Positions 35,403 through 44,389 of a stretch of DNA of 64,000 bases are shown here, in pieces (position 1 is the stretch's first letter; every line of letters starts with the position of its first letter). The DNA is taken from NCBI RefSeq assembly GCF_000745015.1, contig NZ_JQNA01000001.1:806001-870000 (forward strand), written 5' to 3'. The stretch comes from Burkholderia sp. 9120. Its GTDB lineage: Bacteria; Pseudomonadota; Gammaproteobacteria; Burkholderiales; Burkholderiaceae. The notes beneath the pieces are model-generated. The model ran no database searches, had not been told where the DNA came from, and saw nothing but the letters and a program-made list of their open reading frames with translations. The position numbers were made by a program, and so were the translations under genes.

Positions 35403-35929
35403 CACAACTCCGGACTCGGCCCACGCTCCAGATACGTGGTCAGCGCGATATAACTGCGCGTGCCCGTGAAGCCTTCAATCGCATGAATCCGCGCCAGCAG
35501 TTGTTCGAGCGTCTGCGTATCGCGCGTGCGGACTTTGAGCAGCATCGCGCTCTCGCCCGTCACGGTGTGAATCTCCTCGACGTCCGAGAGCTCCTTGAGC
35601 GCCAGCAGTTGCCGCGTGACCGCCCAGCTCGTCGTATCGACATGCACGAACGCGAGCAACGGACGATTCAGACGCGCGGCATCGAGCGCGGCGACGGTGG
35701 CCTTGATCACGCCTTCCTTCTTCAAACGCCGCGCGCGCTCGTGCACCGCGGGCGCCGACAGGAACAGTAGCTTGCCGAGTTCCGCGTAGGTGCGCGTGGC
35801 GTCTTCCGCGAGCAGGGCCAGCAGTTTGCGGTCCGTGTCGTCGAGCACGGCCGCGACGGCCGGTTGCGCGCCGGGCGTCTTCAGTGCCTTGCCGGTTCGG
35901 CTCGCAGGTGGACGGGAATTGTCGGTCAT
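35402..35929 (-). CDS. Lrp/AsnC-family transcriptional regulator
   Basis: 175 residues. HTH at about residues 30-75 (LDDTDRKLLALLAEDATRTYAELGKLLFLSAPAVHERARRLKKEGVI), then the ligand-binding RAM domain with VEEIHTVTGESAMLLKVRT. Its ATG overlaps the stop of the acyl-CoA synthetase gene by four bases, making it the third gene of a coupled SDR-synthetase-Lrp operon. That is an unusual place for an Lrp protein and suggests it senses an acid or amino acid handled by the unit. Confidence 0.9.
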   Translation of the reverse strand: MTDNSRPPASRTGKALKTPGAQPAVAAVLDDTDRKLLALLAEDATRTYAELGKLLFLSAPAVHERARRLKKEGVIKATVAALDAARLNRPLLAFVHVDTTSWAVTRQLLALKELSDVEEIHTVTGESAMLLKVRTRDTQTLEQLLARIHAIEGFTGTRSYIALTTYLERGPSPEL

Positions 35930-37605
35930 CGGGATTCAGGTTTGGCGGCGGGATGCTCGCCATCTTGCCCGAGTCCGGCGCGCAACGCCCGGCGAATCAC
36001 CTTGCCGGTCGCCGTCAACGGCAGGCTGTCGACAAAGCGGATCTCGCGCGGATACTCGTGCGCGGCGAGACGCGTTTTGACATGCTGCTGGATCTCGCGC
36101 ACCAAGGCGTCGTCGCCGATAAAGCCGGGTTTCAGCACGACGAACGCCATGACGATTTCGGTGCGTTCGCGATCGGGCGCACCGATCACGGCCGCCATCG
36201 ACACCGCCGGATGACGCAGCAGCGAATCCTCGATCGAAGCCGGGCCGATCCGGTAACCGGCGCTGGTGATCACGTCGTCGCCGCGACCGACGAAGCGGAT
36301 AAAGCCGTCCGCGTCGCGCGTGCCGAGGTCGCCGGTCACGAGAAACTTGCCGCGGTATTTCTCGCGCGTGGCCGCTTCGTTGCCCCAGTAGCCGAGGAAC
36401 ATCACCGGATCGGGCGCGGCCACCGCGATATCGCCGATCGCGCCTTGCTGCAGTTCGTTGCCGTCGGCGTCGACAATCGCGACATGATGCCCCGGCACCG
36501 CGCGGCCGATCGCGCCGAAGCACGGCTCGAACAGCGCCGCGCACGACGACACCACCACGTTGCACTCCGTTTGCCCATAGAACTCGTTGATCGTGACGCC
36601 GAGCGCTTTGCGGCCCCAATCGATCAGTTCCTCACCGAGCGATTCGCCGCCGCTCGCCACCGAGCGCAGCGCGAGCGGCCAGCGCTCGGGATGCTCGACG
36701 CCGCGCATCATCTTCAATGCCGTGGGCGGCAAAAACGTATGGGACACCGCGTGACGCGCCATCAGATCGAACGCGGCCTGGCCGTCGAATTTCGCAAAGC
36801 GGCGCGCCAGCACGGCCACGCCGTGATGCCACGACGGCAGCAGCACGTCGAACAGCCCGCCGATCCACGCCCAGTCGGCGGGCGTCCACATGAGCGTGGC
36901 CTGCACGGGGAAACCCTGCTGCGACAGTTCGACGCCCGGCAGATGCCCGGGCAGAACGCGATGGCCATGCAACGCGCCCTTCGGTTTGCCGGTCGTGCCG
37001 GACGTGTAGATGATGACGGCGGGATCGTCGGCGCTGGTATCGGCCGGCGTGAACTCGGCAGGCGCATTGTTCAGCGCGTGCCAGAACGAACGCACGGGGT
37101 TGGCTTGCGCGGCGTCGTAGGCGCTTTCATCGGCGATATCCACGCTGAACACATTGCGTAGCGCCGGCAAGGCCGCGCGAATCTCGGCGATCTTTTGCAC
37201 GCCCGCGTTGTCGGTGATTAACGCGACTGCGCCGCTGTCGCCCAGGCGATGTTCGATCGCATCGATGCCGAACAGCGCGAACAGCGGCACCGCCACCATG
37301 CCCGCCTTGTACGCGGCGAGATGCGCGACGGCCGTCTCGATCGACTGCGACAGAAAGATGCCGATGCGGTCGCCGCGTTGCGCGCCCGCTGCGAGCAGTG
37401 CGTTGGCGAAACGATCCGACAGCGCCTTCAATTCGTCGAACGTGTAGTGCGTGGCCCGGCCTTCGGGATCTTCATAGATCAGCGCGAGACGTCCGGAACC
37501 GTCGGCCCATTTGTCGCAGACATCGACGCCGATGTTGTAGCGCGGCGGAATCCGCCACGCGAAGCTGGCCGTCAGCGATTCGTAGGTCTGGCCGTCGAGA
37601 TTCAT
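35926..37605 (-). CDS. Acyl-CoA synthetase (AMP-forming, acetyl/medium-chain type)
   Basis: 559 residues with the adenylate-forming fold: IIYTSGTTGKPKGALHGHR near residues 195-213, NEFYGQTECN, TGDLGTRDADGFIRFVGRGDDVITSAGYRIGP and the C-terminal lysine in LTATGKVIRRALR. The sequence is closest in style to medium-chain (ACSM/ACS-like) synthetases. It starts at 37605, overlapping the SDR stop by four bases, and overlaps the Lrp start at its own end. The divergent TetR gene and matching operators suggest control by an acyl-CoA. Confidence 0.88.
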   Translation of the reverse strand: MNLDGQTYESLTASFAWRIPPRYNIGVDVCDKWADGSGRLALIYEDPEGRATHYTFDELKALSDRFANALLAAGAQRGDRIGIFLSQSIETAVAHLAAYKAGMVAVPLFALFGIDAIEHRLGDSGAVALITDNAGVQKIAEIRAALPALRNVFSVDIADESAYDAAQANPVRSFWHALNNAPAEFTPADTSADDPAVIIYTSGTTGKPKGALHGHRVLPGHLPGVELSQQGFPVQATLMWTPADWAWIGGLFDVLLPSWHHGVAVLARRFAKFDGQAAFDLMARHAVSHTFLPPTALKMMRGVEHPERWPLALRSVASGGESLGEELIDWGRKALGVTINEFYGQTECNVVVSSCAALFEPCFGAIGRAVPGHHVAIVDADGNELQQGAIGDIAVAAPDPVMFLGYWGNEAATREKYRGKFLVTGDLGTRDADGFIRFVGRGDDVITSAGYRIGPASIEDSLLRHPAVSMAAVIGAPDRERTEIVMAFVVLKPGFIGDDALVREIQQHVKTRLAAHEYPREIRFVDSLPLTATGKVIRRALRAGLGQDGEHPAAKPESR

Positions 37606-38519
37606 TGTGTCTGCTCCTGCAAGCCGGTCGGCGGTTGATAGCGTGGGAAACCGTTGTATTCGATCGTACGCTCGGCGGCGGGCAGCGGCCATGAATGGCG
37701 CGCGTTCGGCACGCCGCCATCCACGCGAATCACCGTGCCGTTGATAAATGCCGACGCCTCCGACAGCAGAAACACGGCCGCGCTCGCCAGTTCGGATTCG
37801 GTGCCGAAGCGTTGCAGCGGCACTTTGTGTTTCAGCGAGCGCAGCAGCGCGCGGTAGCTTTCGTCATAGCTGTCCATGCCGGCGGAAGCGATCCAGCCCG
37901 GCGCGACCGCGTTGACCCTGACACCTGAGTGACCCCATTCGCACGCGGCCGTTTCCGTGAAGTTCCACACGCCCGCGCGCGCCGCGCCCGAGTGGCCCAT
38001 GCCGGGCATGCCGCCCCAGATGTCGGCCAGCATGTTGACGATTGCGCCGCCGTGGTGCTGCATCCATTGCGTATAGCACTCGCGGGACATGAGGAACGTG
38101 CCGTGCAGGTTGTTGCGCACGACGGCGTCCCAGCCGTTCAGCGAGATCGCCTCCAGCTTCGCGGGGAATTGGCCGCCGGCGCAATTGAAGAGGCCGTCGA
38201 TCTGACCGAGGTCCTGAACGACGGCGGCGACCGTGTCGCGCACCTGTTGTTCGTTGCGGATATCGCACGAGTAGATGCGATGGCCGCTGACATTTTGATG
38301 ATCGGCGACAAGTTCGGCTTGCACGGCTTCGAGTTTGTCCGCGCTACGGCCGATCAATGCAATCGTTGCGCCCAGCGACGCGAGTTCATGCGCCGTACAG
38401 CGGCCCAGCCCGCTGCCCGCCCCGGTGACGACGACGATCTTGCCTGCGAACAGGCCTTCGCGGAAGACGGAACGGTAGCCGCTCAACGGCGGCGAAGTAC
38501 TCGGCGAAGCGGTGGGCAT
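37602..38519 (-). CDS. Short-chain dehydrogenase, 2,4-dienoyl-CoA-reductase-like
   Basis: 305 residues. The NADP(H) motif TGAGSGLG is near residues 32-39, NCAGG near 112, and a C-terminal FINGTVIRVDGG. In the active-site region, where most SDRs have YxxxK, this protein has GHSGAARAGVWN, so the tyrosine and lysine positions are changed. Dienoyl-CoA reductases also depart from the canonical pattern, which supports that assignment. First gene of the coupled operon with the acyl-CoA synthetase; together they suggest activation and reduction of an unsaturated acid. Confidence 0.82.
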   Translation of the reverse strand: MPTASPSTSPPLSGYRSVFREGLFAGKIVVVTGAGSGLGRCTAHELASLGATIALIGRSADKLEAVQAELVADHQNVSGHRIYSCDIRNEQQVRDTVAAVVQDLGQIDGLFNCAGGQFPAKLEAISLNGWDAVVRNNLHGTFLMSRECYTQWMQHHGGAIVNMLADIWGGMPGMGHSGAARAGVWNFTETAACEWGHSGVRVNAVAPGWIASAGMDSYDESYRALLRSLKHKVPLQRFGTESELASAAVFLLSEASAFINGTVIRVDGGVPNARHSWPLPAAERTIEYNGFPRYQPPTGLQEQTQ

Positions 38520-38556
38520 TCGGGTGTCTCCTTCACAAGCTGCTCGATATAGTTTT

Positions 38557-38571
38557 TTGAGTTTAGCTCAA
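38557..38571. promoter_or_regulatory. Operator 1 of the TetR/SDR divergent promoter
   Basis: TTGAG-N5-CTCAA perfect inverted repeat, 38 bases upstream of the SDR start codon. Same half-sites and spacer length as the copy at 38643-38657. Confidence 0.7.
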
Positions 38572-38642
38572 GTTATATGAACGCACAGTGTCGAATGCAT
38601 TTTTTAGCGCACCTTTAGCCAAAGCTATCACTTCAAATACAT

Positions 38643-38657
38643 TTGAGCTAGACTCAA
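38643..38657. promoter_or_regulatory. Operator 2 of the TetR/SDR divergent promoter
   Basis: TTGAG-N5-CTCAA perfect inverted repeat, 32 bases upstream of the TetR start codon. The placement of one copy near each start suggests autoregulation plus control of the operon. Confidence 0.7.
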
Positions 38658-38688
38658 CTCCAACAACTCCACTCTTCTTTTATCGACA

Positions 38689-39393
38689 ATGACCGTCTCC
38701 GCCGCATCCCGCCGCGTGCCTGTGCAGGCGCGTTCCGAGCAACGTCTCAGGGCTATTCTGGAGGCGGCTCGGCTCGTGTTCTCCGAGGTCGGCTATGCGT
38801 CCGCCACGATGACGGAGATTGCGCGCCGGGTGGGCGTATCGGAGGCGACGATCTTCACGTACTTCGCCAGCAAGCGGGATTTATGCGTGCGCGTGCTGGG
38901 CAATTGGTACGATGAAATCATCGCGCAGGTGGAGGGAGAATTACCGCTGATCGACGGCACGCGCAGCAAGTTCGCGTATCTGGTGCGCACGCATCTTTAC
39001 CGGCTAACGGTGGACGGAACCGGCTTGTGCGCGCTGATTCTTTCCGAGGGACGCGAGAAGGACGACAAGTTCGGCGACGTCATTGTCGAACTGCAGCGAC
39101 GCTATACGGCGCCGATGATGCAGGTACTTGCCGAGGGTGTTGCCGGTGGCGACGTACGGGACGACATGCCGCTCGGCCTGCTGCGTTCGGCGGTTTATGG
39201 TCCGATGGAGCACGTGTTGTGGGACGCGGTACGCAAACAGAAGGCTGTCGACATTGAAGCGACGGCTGCGTCGTTGAGCGATCTGCTATGGCAAGGACTC
39301 GTACCACCCGATACGCGACAGGCCGCGTTAAAGCAGTTGCGTAACGATATCGTCGGCGCGGTAAAGCGATTCGAGGCTGCGGAATCGAAGTAA
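38689..39393 (+). CDS. TetR-family regulator of the acyl-CoA synthetase operon
   Basis: 234 residues. N-terminal HTH (ARLVFSEVGYASATMTEIARRVGVSEATIFTYFASKRDL, about residues 25-63) and an all-helical effector domain. It is divergent from the SDR-synthetase-Lrp operon; two identical-architecture palindromes occupy the shared 169-bp gap. By position it resembles FadR/PsrA-type regulators that respond to acyl-CoA; ligand not shown. Confidence 0.9.
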   Translation: MTVSAASRRVPVQARSEQRLRAILEAARLVFSEVGYASATMTEIARRVGVSEATIFTYFASKRDLCVRVLGNWYDEIIAQVEGELPLIDGTRSKFAYLVRTHLYRLTVDGTGLCALILSEGREKDDKFGDVIVELQRRYTAPMMQVLAEGVAGGDVRDDMPLGLLRSAVYGPMEHVLWDAVRKQKAVDIEATAASLSDLLWQGLVPPDTRQAALKQLRNDIVGAVKRFEAAESK

Positions 39394-39534
39394 GCCAGGC
39401 AGAAGGCAGAATAACCGCCGCCCGAACCACAGCGCAGGGTTGATAGCAAACCGTCCCGGCGAGCGCAGAGCGCGAGGCGGGATGAATGACGGCCTTGTCA
39501 CGCGTGCGGAGTGTGCGAGAGCACGGATTCCAGA

Positions 39535-39660
39535 TGGTCCACCGCTGGTGGTGGACCACGAAACCCGCTTATGAGCTAGCGGTGTGAGCCGCTTTCTTTT
39601 GCCTACTTTTCTTTGCGGCATGCAAAGAAAAGTAGGTGCCCCCCGCACAGGGGGAACGCC
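39535..39660. repeat. Burkholderiales-type intergenic palindromic repeat
   Basis: Two hairpins: a nine-base stem TGGTCCACC / GGTGGACCA at 39535-39558, and a perfect 15-base stem at 39602-39616 / 39622-39636 (CCTACTTTTCTTTGC, five-base loop). The second, with its flanks (CCGCTTTCTTTTG before, GTGCCCCCCGCACAGGGG after), is a sequence I recall as widespread between Burkholderia genes. It fills most of the 331-bp gap after the TetR gene; 39394-39534 shows nothing recognisable, and 39690-39724 is CAACAG-rich. Confidence 0.65.
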
Positions 39661-39724
39661 AATAGACCACTAACAAACCAAGGAGAGGCCAACACAACAG
39701 CAACAGCAACACCAACAGCACCAC

Positions 39725-41383
39725 CTACTCAACCCCACCAAAAACCCTTTCCCCTTCAAACAGAGTCATCCCCACCTGCACCTCCGCGACGCGATGCGGC
39801 GCCACATCCCGCACATCACCGCTCAACACAGCCAACGAAGCCGGCCGCCCAACCGCCAGCACCCCAGCCTCACCATCAAACCTGAGGCTAAAAGCAGAGT
39901 TATGCGTATAAGCCTTAAGCATCGCTTCAACCCCAACACTCTGCTCCGGCAAAAACGGCACATCTGCAACATCCCCAGGCGCCGCCCGCCGCAACGCGGT
40001 CTCAATCGCCACCAGCGGGTTCTGCGTGGAAACAGGCCAGTCGGAGCCCCCCGACAACATCGCCCCACCCCGCTGCAAATCACCAAACGCGTACTGCCGG
40101 CTCATCCGCCGCTCCCCAAGCAACTGCGTATAAAGCGCCTTTAAACCCGGCGCAACACTCCCCCACACGGCCTGCACCGAAGCAATCGCCCCCGTCTCCG
40201 CGAACCGCGGCACGTCCAAAGGATCGATCAACTGCACATGTGCCAATTGCGCACGCCGATCACGCCGCCCACGTTCGCGATTCAGCGCCTCGAGCGTATC
40301 GAGCGCCATCCGCACCGCGCGGTCGCCGATCGTATGAAAATGCAGATCGAAGCCCGCCGCGTCAGCGGCAAACACAGCCTCATGCAACTGCGCCGGCGTC
40401 CAATGCGCGGCACCGTTGTGATCCACATCGGCATAGTTGTCGAGTAACGCGCCGGTGTGACTCTCCAGCACGCCATCGATAAAGATCTTCGCCGTATGCA
40501 AACGCACGCGGCCACCGTCGTACTGACGACGCCAATCGATCAGCTTCCCGATCTGCGGCGCGAGCGCCAGATTCGGCGACACCAGCAACCCAAGGCTCAC
40601 ATTGGCCTTCAGATTGCCGCTGTCTCGCGCTCGCACATAGGCATCGACGAGCCGCTGACCGACCATCGCTTCAAACCATCCCGTGATACCGTTTTCGTGC
40701 GCCTGGCGCTGCGCTTTCTGCAAAGCGCGCGCGGATTCGTCGGCGCCCATTTGCGGCAGATGGCGAAACAGTCCATACAACGCGGCTTCATGGACGACTC
40801 CGGTGGGCGCGCCGTGCGCGTCGCGCTCGTAGATCCCGCCTTCCGGGTCCGGCGTCGTCGCACTCACGCCAAGCACCCGCAGCGCGGCGGTATTCAGACA
40901 ACCGGAATGGACGTCATGACCGATCAGCAACAGCGGCCGGTCGCCGACCATCGTGTCGAGCGCGCTGCGGTTCAACTGGGCGCCGAGCGCTTCGAGCGCG
41001 ACGTTGCCCGCCATCACCCAACTGCGCTGCGGATGCAGCGCGGCGCATTCGCGGACCTGGTGCGCGATCGCGTCGAGTGAATGGGCATCGCCGAGATCGG
41101 CGTCGCATGTGAGCTGGAATCCTTCGACCGGATGGGCGTGCGAGTCCGTGAAACCTGGCACGATCATGCGGCCTCGCAAGTCGACCTGTTCGGCCGCATG
41201 CAACTCCGCCGGCAAATCCGCATAGCTGCCCGCGTACGCAATCACGCCGTCGCGCACAGCGAGACAGGGCACCACGGTAGGCGTCGTGCCACCCGTATAA
41301 ATCGTGCCGTTGACGAACGTGCAGTTGCGGTAGCGCAGATTCTCGCGCGCCGCGTCGTGTGAATCGTGTGAAAAGTGGCTCAT
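39725..41383 (-). CDS. Amidohydrolase, YtcJ-like
   Basis: 552 residues, metal-dependent amidohydrolase of the YtcJ group. Metal-binding DSHAHP is near residue 80, HFHTIGDRAVRMAL near 340, and SGGSDWPVSTQNPL near 435 with the aspartate ligand. The C-terminus re-forms the small beta-sandwich (LAVGRPASLAVLSGDV). It is preceded by a porin gene seven bases upstream, so they are cotranscribed; the porin would admit the amide or ester substrate. Substrate unknown. Confidence 0.88.
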   Translation of the reverse strand: MSHFSHDSHDAARENLRYRNCTFVNGTIYTGGTTPTVVPCLAVRDGVIAYAGSYADLPAELHAAEQVDLRGRMIVPGFTDSHAHPVEGFQLTCDADLGDAHSLDAIAHQVRECAALHPQRSWVMAGNVALEALGAQLNRSALDTMVGDRPLLLIGHDVHSGCLNTAALRVLGVSATTPDPEGGIYERDAHGAPTGVVHEAALYGLFRHLPQMGADESARALQKAQRQAHENGITGWFEAMVGQRLVDAYVRARDSGNLKANVSLGLLVSPNLALAPQIGKLIDWRRQYDGGRVRLHTAKIFIDGVLESHTGALLDNYADVDHNGAAHWTPAQLHEAVFAADAAGFDLHFHTIGDRAVRMALDTLEALNRERGRRDRRAQLAHVQLIDPLDVPRFAETGAIASVQAVWGSVAPGLKALYTQLLGERRMSRQYAFGDLQRGGAMLSGGSDWPVSTQNPLVAIETALRRAAPGDVADVPFLPEQSVGVEAMLKAYTHNSAFSLRFDGEAGVLAVGRPASLAVLSGDVRDVAPHRVAEVQVGMTLFEGERVFGGVE

Positions 41384-41390
41384 GTCGTGC

Positions 41391-42971
41391 TCAGAAAGAA
41401 TAGATGAACTGGGTCGCCAGAATGTCGTTGGCGCGTGAATAGGTGCCGTCGTTCATCAGGAACACCGGATGATTCGCCTGGTCATGCCGGTATTCGAACT
41501 TCAGCGTGATCTGTTGGGTCGGGAAAAACAGCAGGTCGGCGGTGATGTCGTAGTGCGCCGCGCCCTTGCATTCGGTGCCGTTGCGCGTGGACGCCGCGAA
41601 GCACGCGGGGTCGATGCCAAAGCCGCTGCTCGCGTTCACCGCCGGATTGCCACCCGCGAGCCCGTACAGAATGTTCGGCGCGCCGCCGCCGTTGGCGGTG
41701 TCGTTCAGATAGTCGAAGCGCAGCGTCGCGCCCATATGGCCGAGCCACGCCGAGGTCCACTTCTTGTGCCCCTGCAATGAGAAGCCGTACCAGCGCGCCG
41801 TGCCACCGTCGTACGCGCCTTTCTGCTGATCGCCGTAATCGAGTTGCGCATTCAATTGCAGTTTGTCGCGCGTGTAGGTCAGGTCGGTTTCGACGTAGCG
41901 CATCATGCCGAACGGCGTCGACGCGCTGCATTGATAGCCGTAGCCGCCAGGATTCGCGCACGGCGAGAACAGCGTCGAGCGGCCAACCATACCGGCCACA
42001 CCGATGTCTAACGCGGTAGATAGCACGTCGTCGAAGCGCGCGGTCAGCGACGGCACCCAGTTGCTATGCGACGTGTTGTCCGGACCGTTCACGATCGCCG
42101 CCGACGTACGCAACTGCTCGTTCGACAGATACACCTGCCAGAAATGCGTGAAGATCGCGTTATTGCCCTTCAGACCAATGCCGACCATGCCCGCGGGTTC
42201 GCTGAAGTCGTACAGCAGGTTGTGCGTGAGCGTCAGCATCTGATTCGACGGTTGCGGCTCGTAGCCGATCGGACTCTGCAACAGACCGGCCGTGAACGTG
42301 GTCAGCGAGTTGAGCGGCACCGTCACATCGGCCTGCGTCAGGATGTTGTTGCCGACACTGCCGTGCCCGCTGCTTAGCGTCGAGCCCACGCCACGATTCG
42401 GCTGGATCACGATTTCCGCGGCTGGCGCGAGCGGCCCGACGCCGAAGGTCTTCTTGATGTCGAGATAGACGTCACCGATCTGGCTTTCGAAATAGTCGTA
42501 CACGCCCGGATCGTGATTGACGAACTGGAAGCTGCCCGAACGGCGCGCGCGGTTGTACAGATACAGCGGGTCGAGATAGCCGGTCACGCTCAGGCCGGCG
42601 AGCGGGCCGGTGGTAGCGGCGTCTTCGAGCGAATCGGTTTTCAGCGTGAGGTTGTTGACCTGTTCATGCATGGCCTGGAAATCGCGCGTCAACGCGGCGG
42701 GGTCGCGCACAGCGTTGTCGGCGGCCGATGCGGATGCCGGCGCCGTGCCCGGCGCCGTCCCCGCTGTCGCGCTCGCCACAGCCGGCGCTTTCGCCTTCGC
42801 CTGCAAGCTATGAATCTGCGCCTGAAGCGCCGTGATCTGCGCCTGCAACGCATCGAGTTGCGTGGCGACCGATGGCCGTGCCGCGGCGTCCGTCTGCGCG
42901 GCAAACGCCGCGCACTGGAACGCGAGCGCGCTCACCAGAACAATCACTTTCAGTTTCATGATGGAAGACAT
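41391..42971 (-). CDS. Outer-membrane beta-barrel protein with N-terminal coiled coil (DUF3138-like porin)
   Basis: 526 residues. Signal peptide (MKLKVIVLVSALAFQCAAFAA), then a heptad coiled coil (VATQLDALQAQITALQ, about residues 35-60), an Ala/Thr-rich linker, and a barrel from about residue 125 ending in phenylalanine (ATQFIYSF). Four cysteines in two external-loop-like segments (SPCANPGGYGYQC, DPACFAASTRNGTEC) could form disulfides. The ATG at 42959 is as plausible as 42971. It directly precedes the amidohydrolase gene. DUF3138 assignment is from memory. Confidence 0.75.
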   Translation of the reverse strand: MSSIMKLKVIVLVSALAFQCAAFAAQTDAAARPSVATQLDALQAQITALQAQIHSLQAKAKAPAVASATAGTAPGTAPASASAADNAVRDPAALTRDFQAMHEQVNNLTLKTDSLEDAATTGPLAGLSVTGYLDPLYLYNRARRSGSFQFVNHDPGVYDYFESQIGDVYLDIKKTFGVGPLAPAAEIVIQPNRGVGSTLSSGHGSVGNNILTQADVTVPLNSLTTFTAGLLQSPIGYEPQPSNQMLTLTHNLLYDFSEPAGMVGIGLKGNNAIFTHFWQVYLSNEQLRTSAAIVNGPDNTSHSNWVPSLTARFDDVLSTALDIGVAGMVGRSTLFSPCANPGGYGYQCSASTPFGMMRYVETDLTYTRDKLQLNAQLDYGDQQKGAYDGGTARWYGFSLQGHKKWTSAWLGHMGATLRFDYLNDTANGGGAPNILYGLAGGNPAVNASSGFGIDPACFAASTRNGTECKGAAHYDITADLLFFPTQQITLKFEYRHDQANHPVFLMNDGTYSRANDILATQFIYSF

Positions 42972-43061
42972 CGAATGGACGTGTTGATCCGCACCGCGTC
43001 GCGAGACGCGGCGGCGGAATGCGTATTGGTGAGGTGGGTTTGAAGCGGCCGGATCAGGCCG

Positions 43062-44171
43062 TCAGTCGGTTTTGTATTGCTGCCACAGACGCGTCACCAG
43101 GCGGTTGATTTCAGTCGGCAACGGCTTGACCGCGAACAGCTTGTTGAAATCTCCCGACGTTGGGAACACAGCCGGATCGGCCAGCACATCCGCATGCACG
43201 AGCTTCGACGCACTCGACACCGCCGTGGGATACGAGGTGTCGTTCGTCAGGTTCGCGCTCTCCTTTTCCGACAGCACGAAGTTGACCCACTTCAGCGCCG
43301 CCTCCGGATGCGGCGCGTCTTTCGGCACGGCCATCACGTCGAACCAGATCGGGCCGCCCTCGTTCGGCAGAATGTATTTGATGTGGTACGAGCGGTGCGC
43401 GTCCAGCGCGGACCGCCGCGCGGTATTCACGTCGCCGGACCAGCCGAGCGCGAGGCAGATGTCGCCGTTCGCCAGATCGCCGATATAGCTGCCGGTGCTG
43501 AACTGCGCGATGTACGGGCGGATGCCCTTCAACACAGTCAGCGCGTCCTGGTAGTCTTTGGGATTCGCGCTGTTCGGATCGCGCTTCATGTAGAGCAGCA
43601 CGCTGCCGAACACGTCGCGCGGCGAATCGATCAGCGAAATGCCGCAGCTCTTCAGCTTCGCGGCGTTCTTCGGATCGAATAGCAGATCGAGTCCGTCGAG
43701 CTTCGCGTCCTTGCCGAGCGCCGCCTGCACTTTCTCGACGTTGATGCCGAAGCCGTCCGTGCCCCAGCTCCACGGCACGCCGTACTGGTGAGTGGGGTCG
43801 TCGGCGGCGAGCAGCGCCATCAGTTTCGGGTCGAGCAGCGCGTAGTTCGGCAGCTTCGTCCGGTCGAGCGGCTGGTAGATGCCCGCCGCCACCTGCTTCG
43901 CCCAGAACGCGTCCGACGGCACTACCACGTCATAGCCGGAACTGCCTGACAGCAACTTGGCCTGCAAGGTCTCGTTGCTGTCGAACTCCTGATAGACGAC
44001 ATGAATGCCGGTCGCTTTCTCGAAGTTCGCGACCGTATCCTTGCCGATCGAATTACCCCAGTTGTAGATATTCACCACCGCCGGGTCCGCGTGTGCCGCA
44101 GCGGCCAGCAAACCTACCGACAGCGCCCGCAACGGCCGCGCCCACCTGCTACTCCACCCGCTGATTTCCAT
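43062..44171 (-). CDS. Polyamine ABC transporter substrate-binding protein (PotF/PotD type)
   Basis: 369 residues with a signal peptide (cleavage near AHA|DPAV) and the family opening VVNIYNWGNSIGKDTVANFEKATGIHVVYQEFDSNETL. GYDVVVPSDAFWAKQ, VPWSWGTDGFGIN and ALGWSGDVNTA are typical of periplasmic putrescine/spermidine receptors. No permease or ATPase genes are nearby, so it is an orphan receptor, perhaps working with a distant Pot system. It is divergent from a LuxR-type regulator. Confidence 0.88.
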   Translation of the reverse strand: MEISGWSSRWARPLRALSVGLLAAAAHADPAVVNIYNWGNSIGKDTVANFEKATGIHVVYQEFDSNETLQAKLLSGSSGYDVVVPSDAFWAKQVAAGIYQPLDRTKLPNYALLDPKLMALLAADDPTHQYGVPWSWGTDGFGINVEKVQAALGKDAKLDGLDLLFDPKNAAKLKSCGISLIDSPRDVFGSVLLYMKRDPNSANPKDYQDALTVLKGIRPYIAQFSTGSYIGDLANGDICLALGWSGDVNTARRSALDAHRSYHIKYILPNEGGPIWFDVMAVPKDAPHPEAALKWVNFVLSEKESANLTNDTSYPTAVSSASKLVHADVLADPAVFPTSGDFNKLFAVKPLPTEINRLVTRLWQQYKTD

Positions 44172-44389
44172 CCCGACCTCCGTCCCCGATTCACGATGAT
44201 GTAACGATGGAGAGAGTCTAGGGAGGCGAAATCCGGCCGTCTGTCCCGACTACGGGGGGACACGGTGGATATAGCGTGCGACGTCTCATCGCGGCGGACG
44301 GACGGCGGCGGGTTAGCCGCAGTGGGCGCACGGTTTTTTTCGTGTTATCAGTGAAAGCTGCCGCGGGCCTTCGCCCGCCACCCAAGGCC

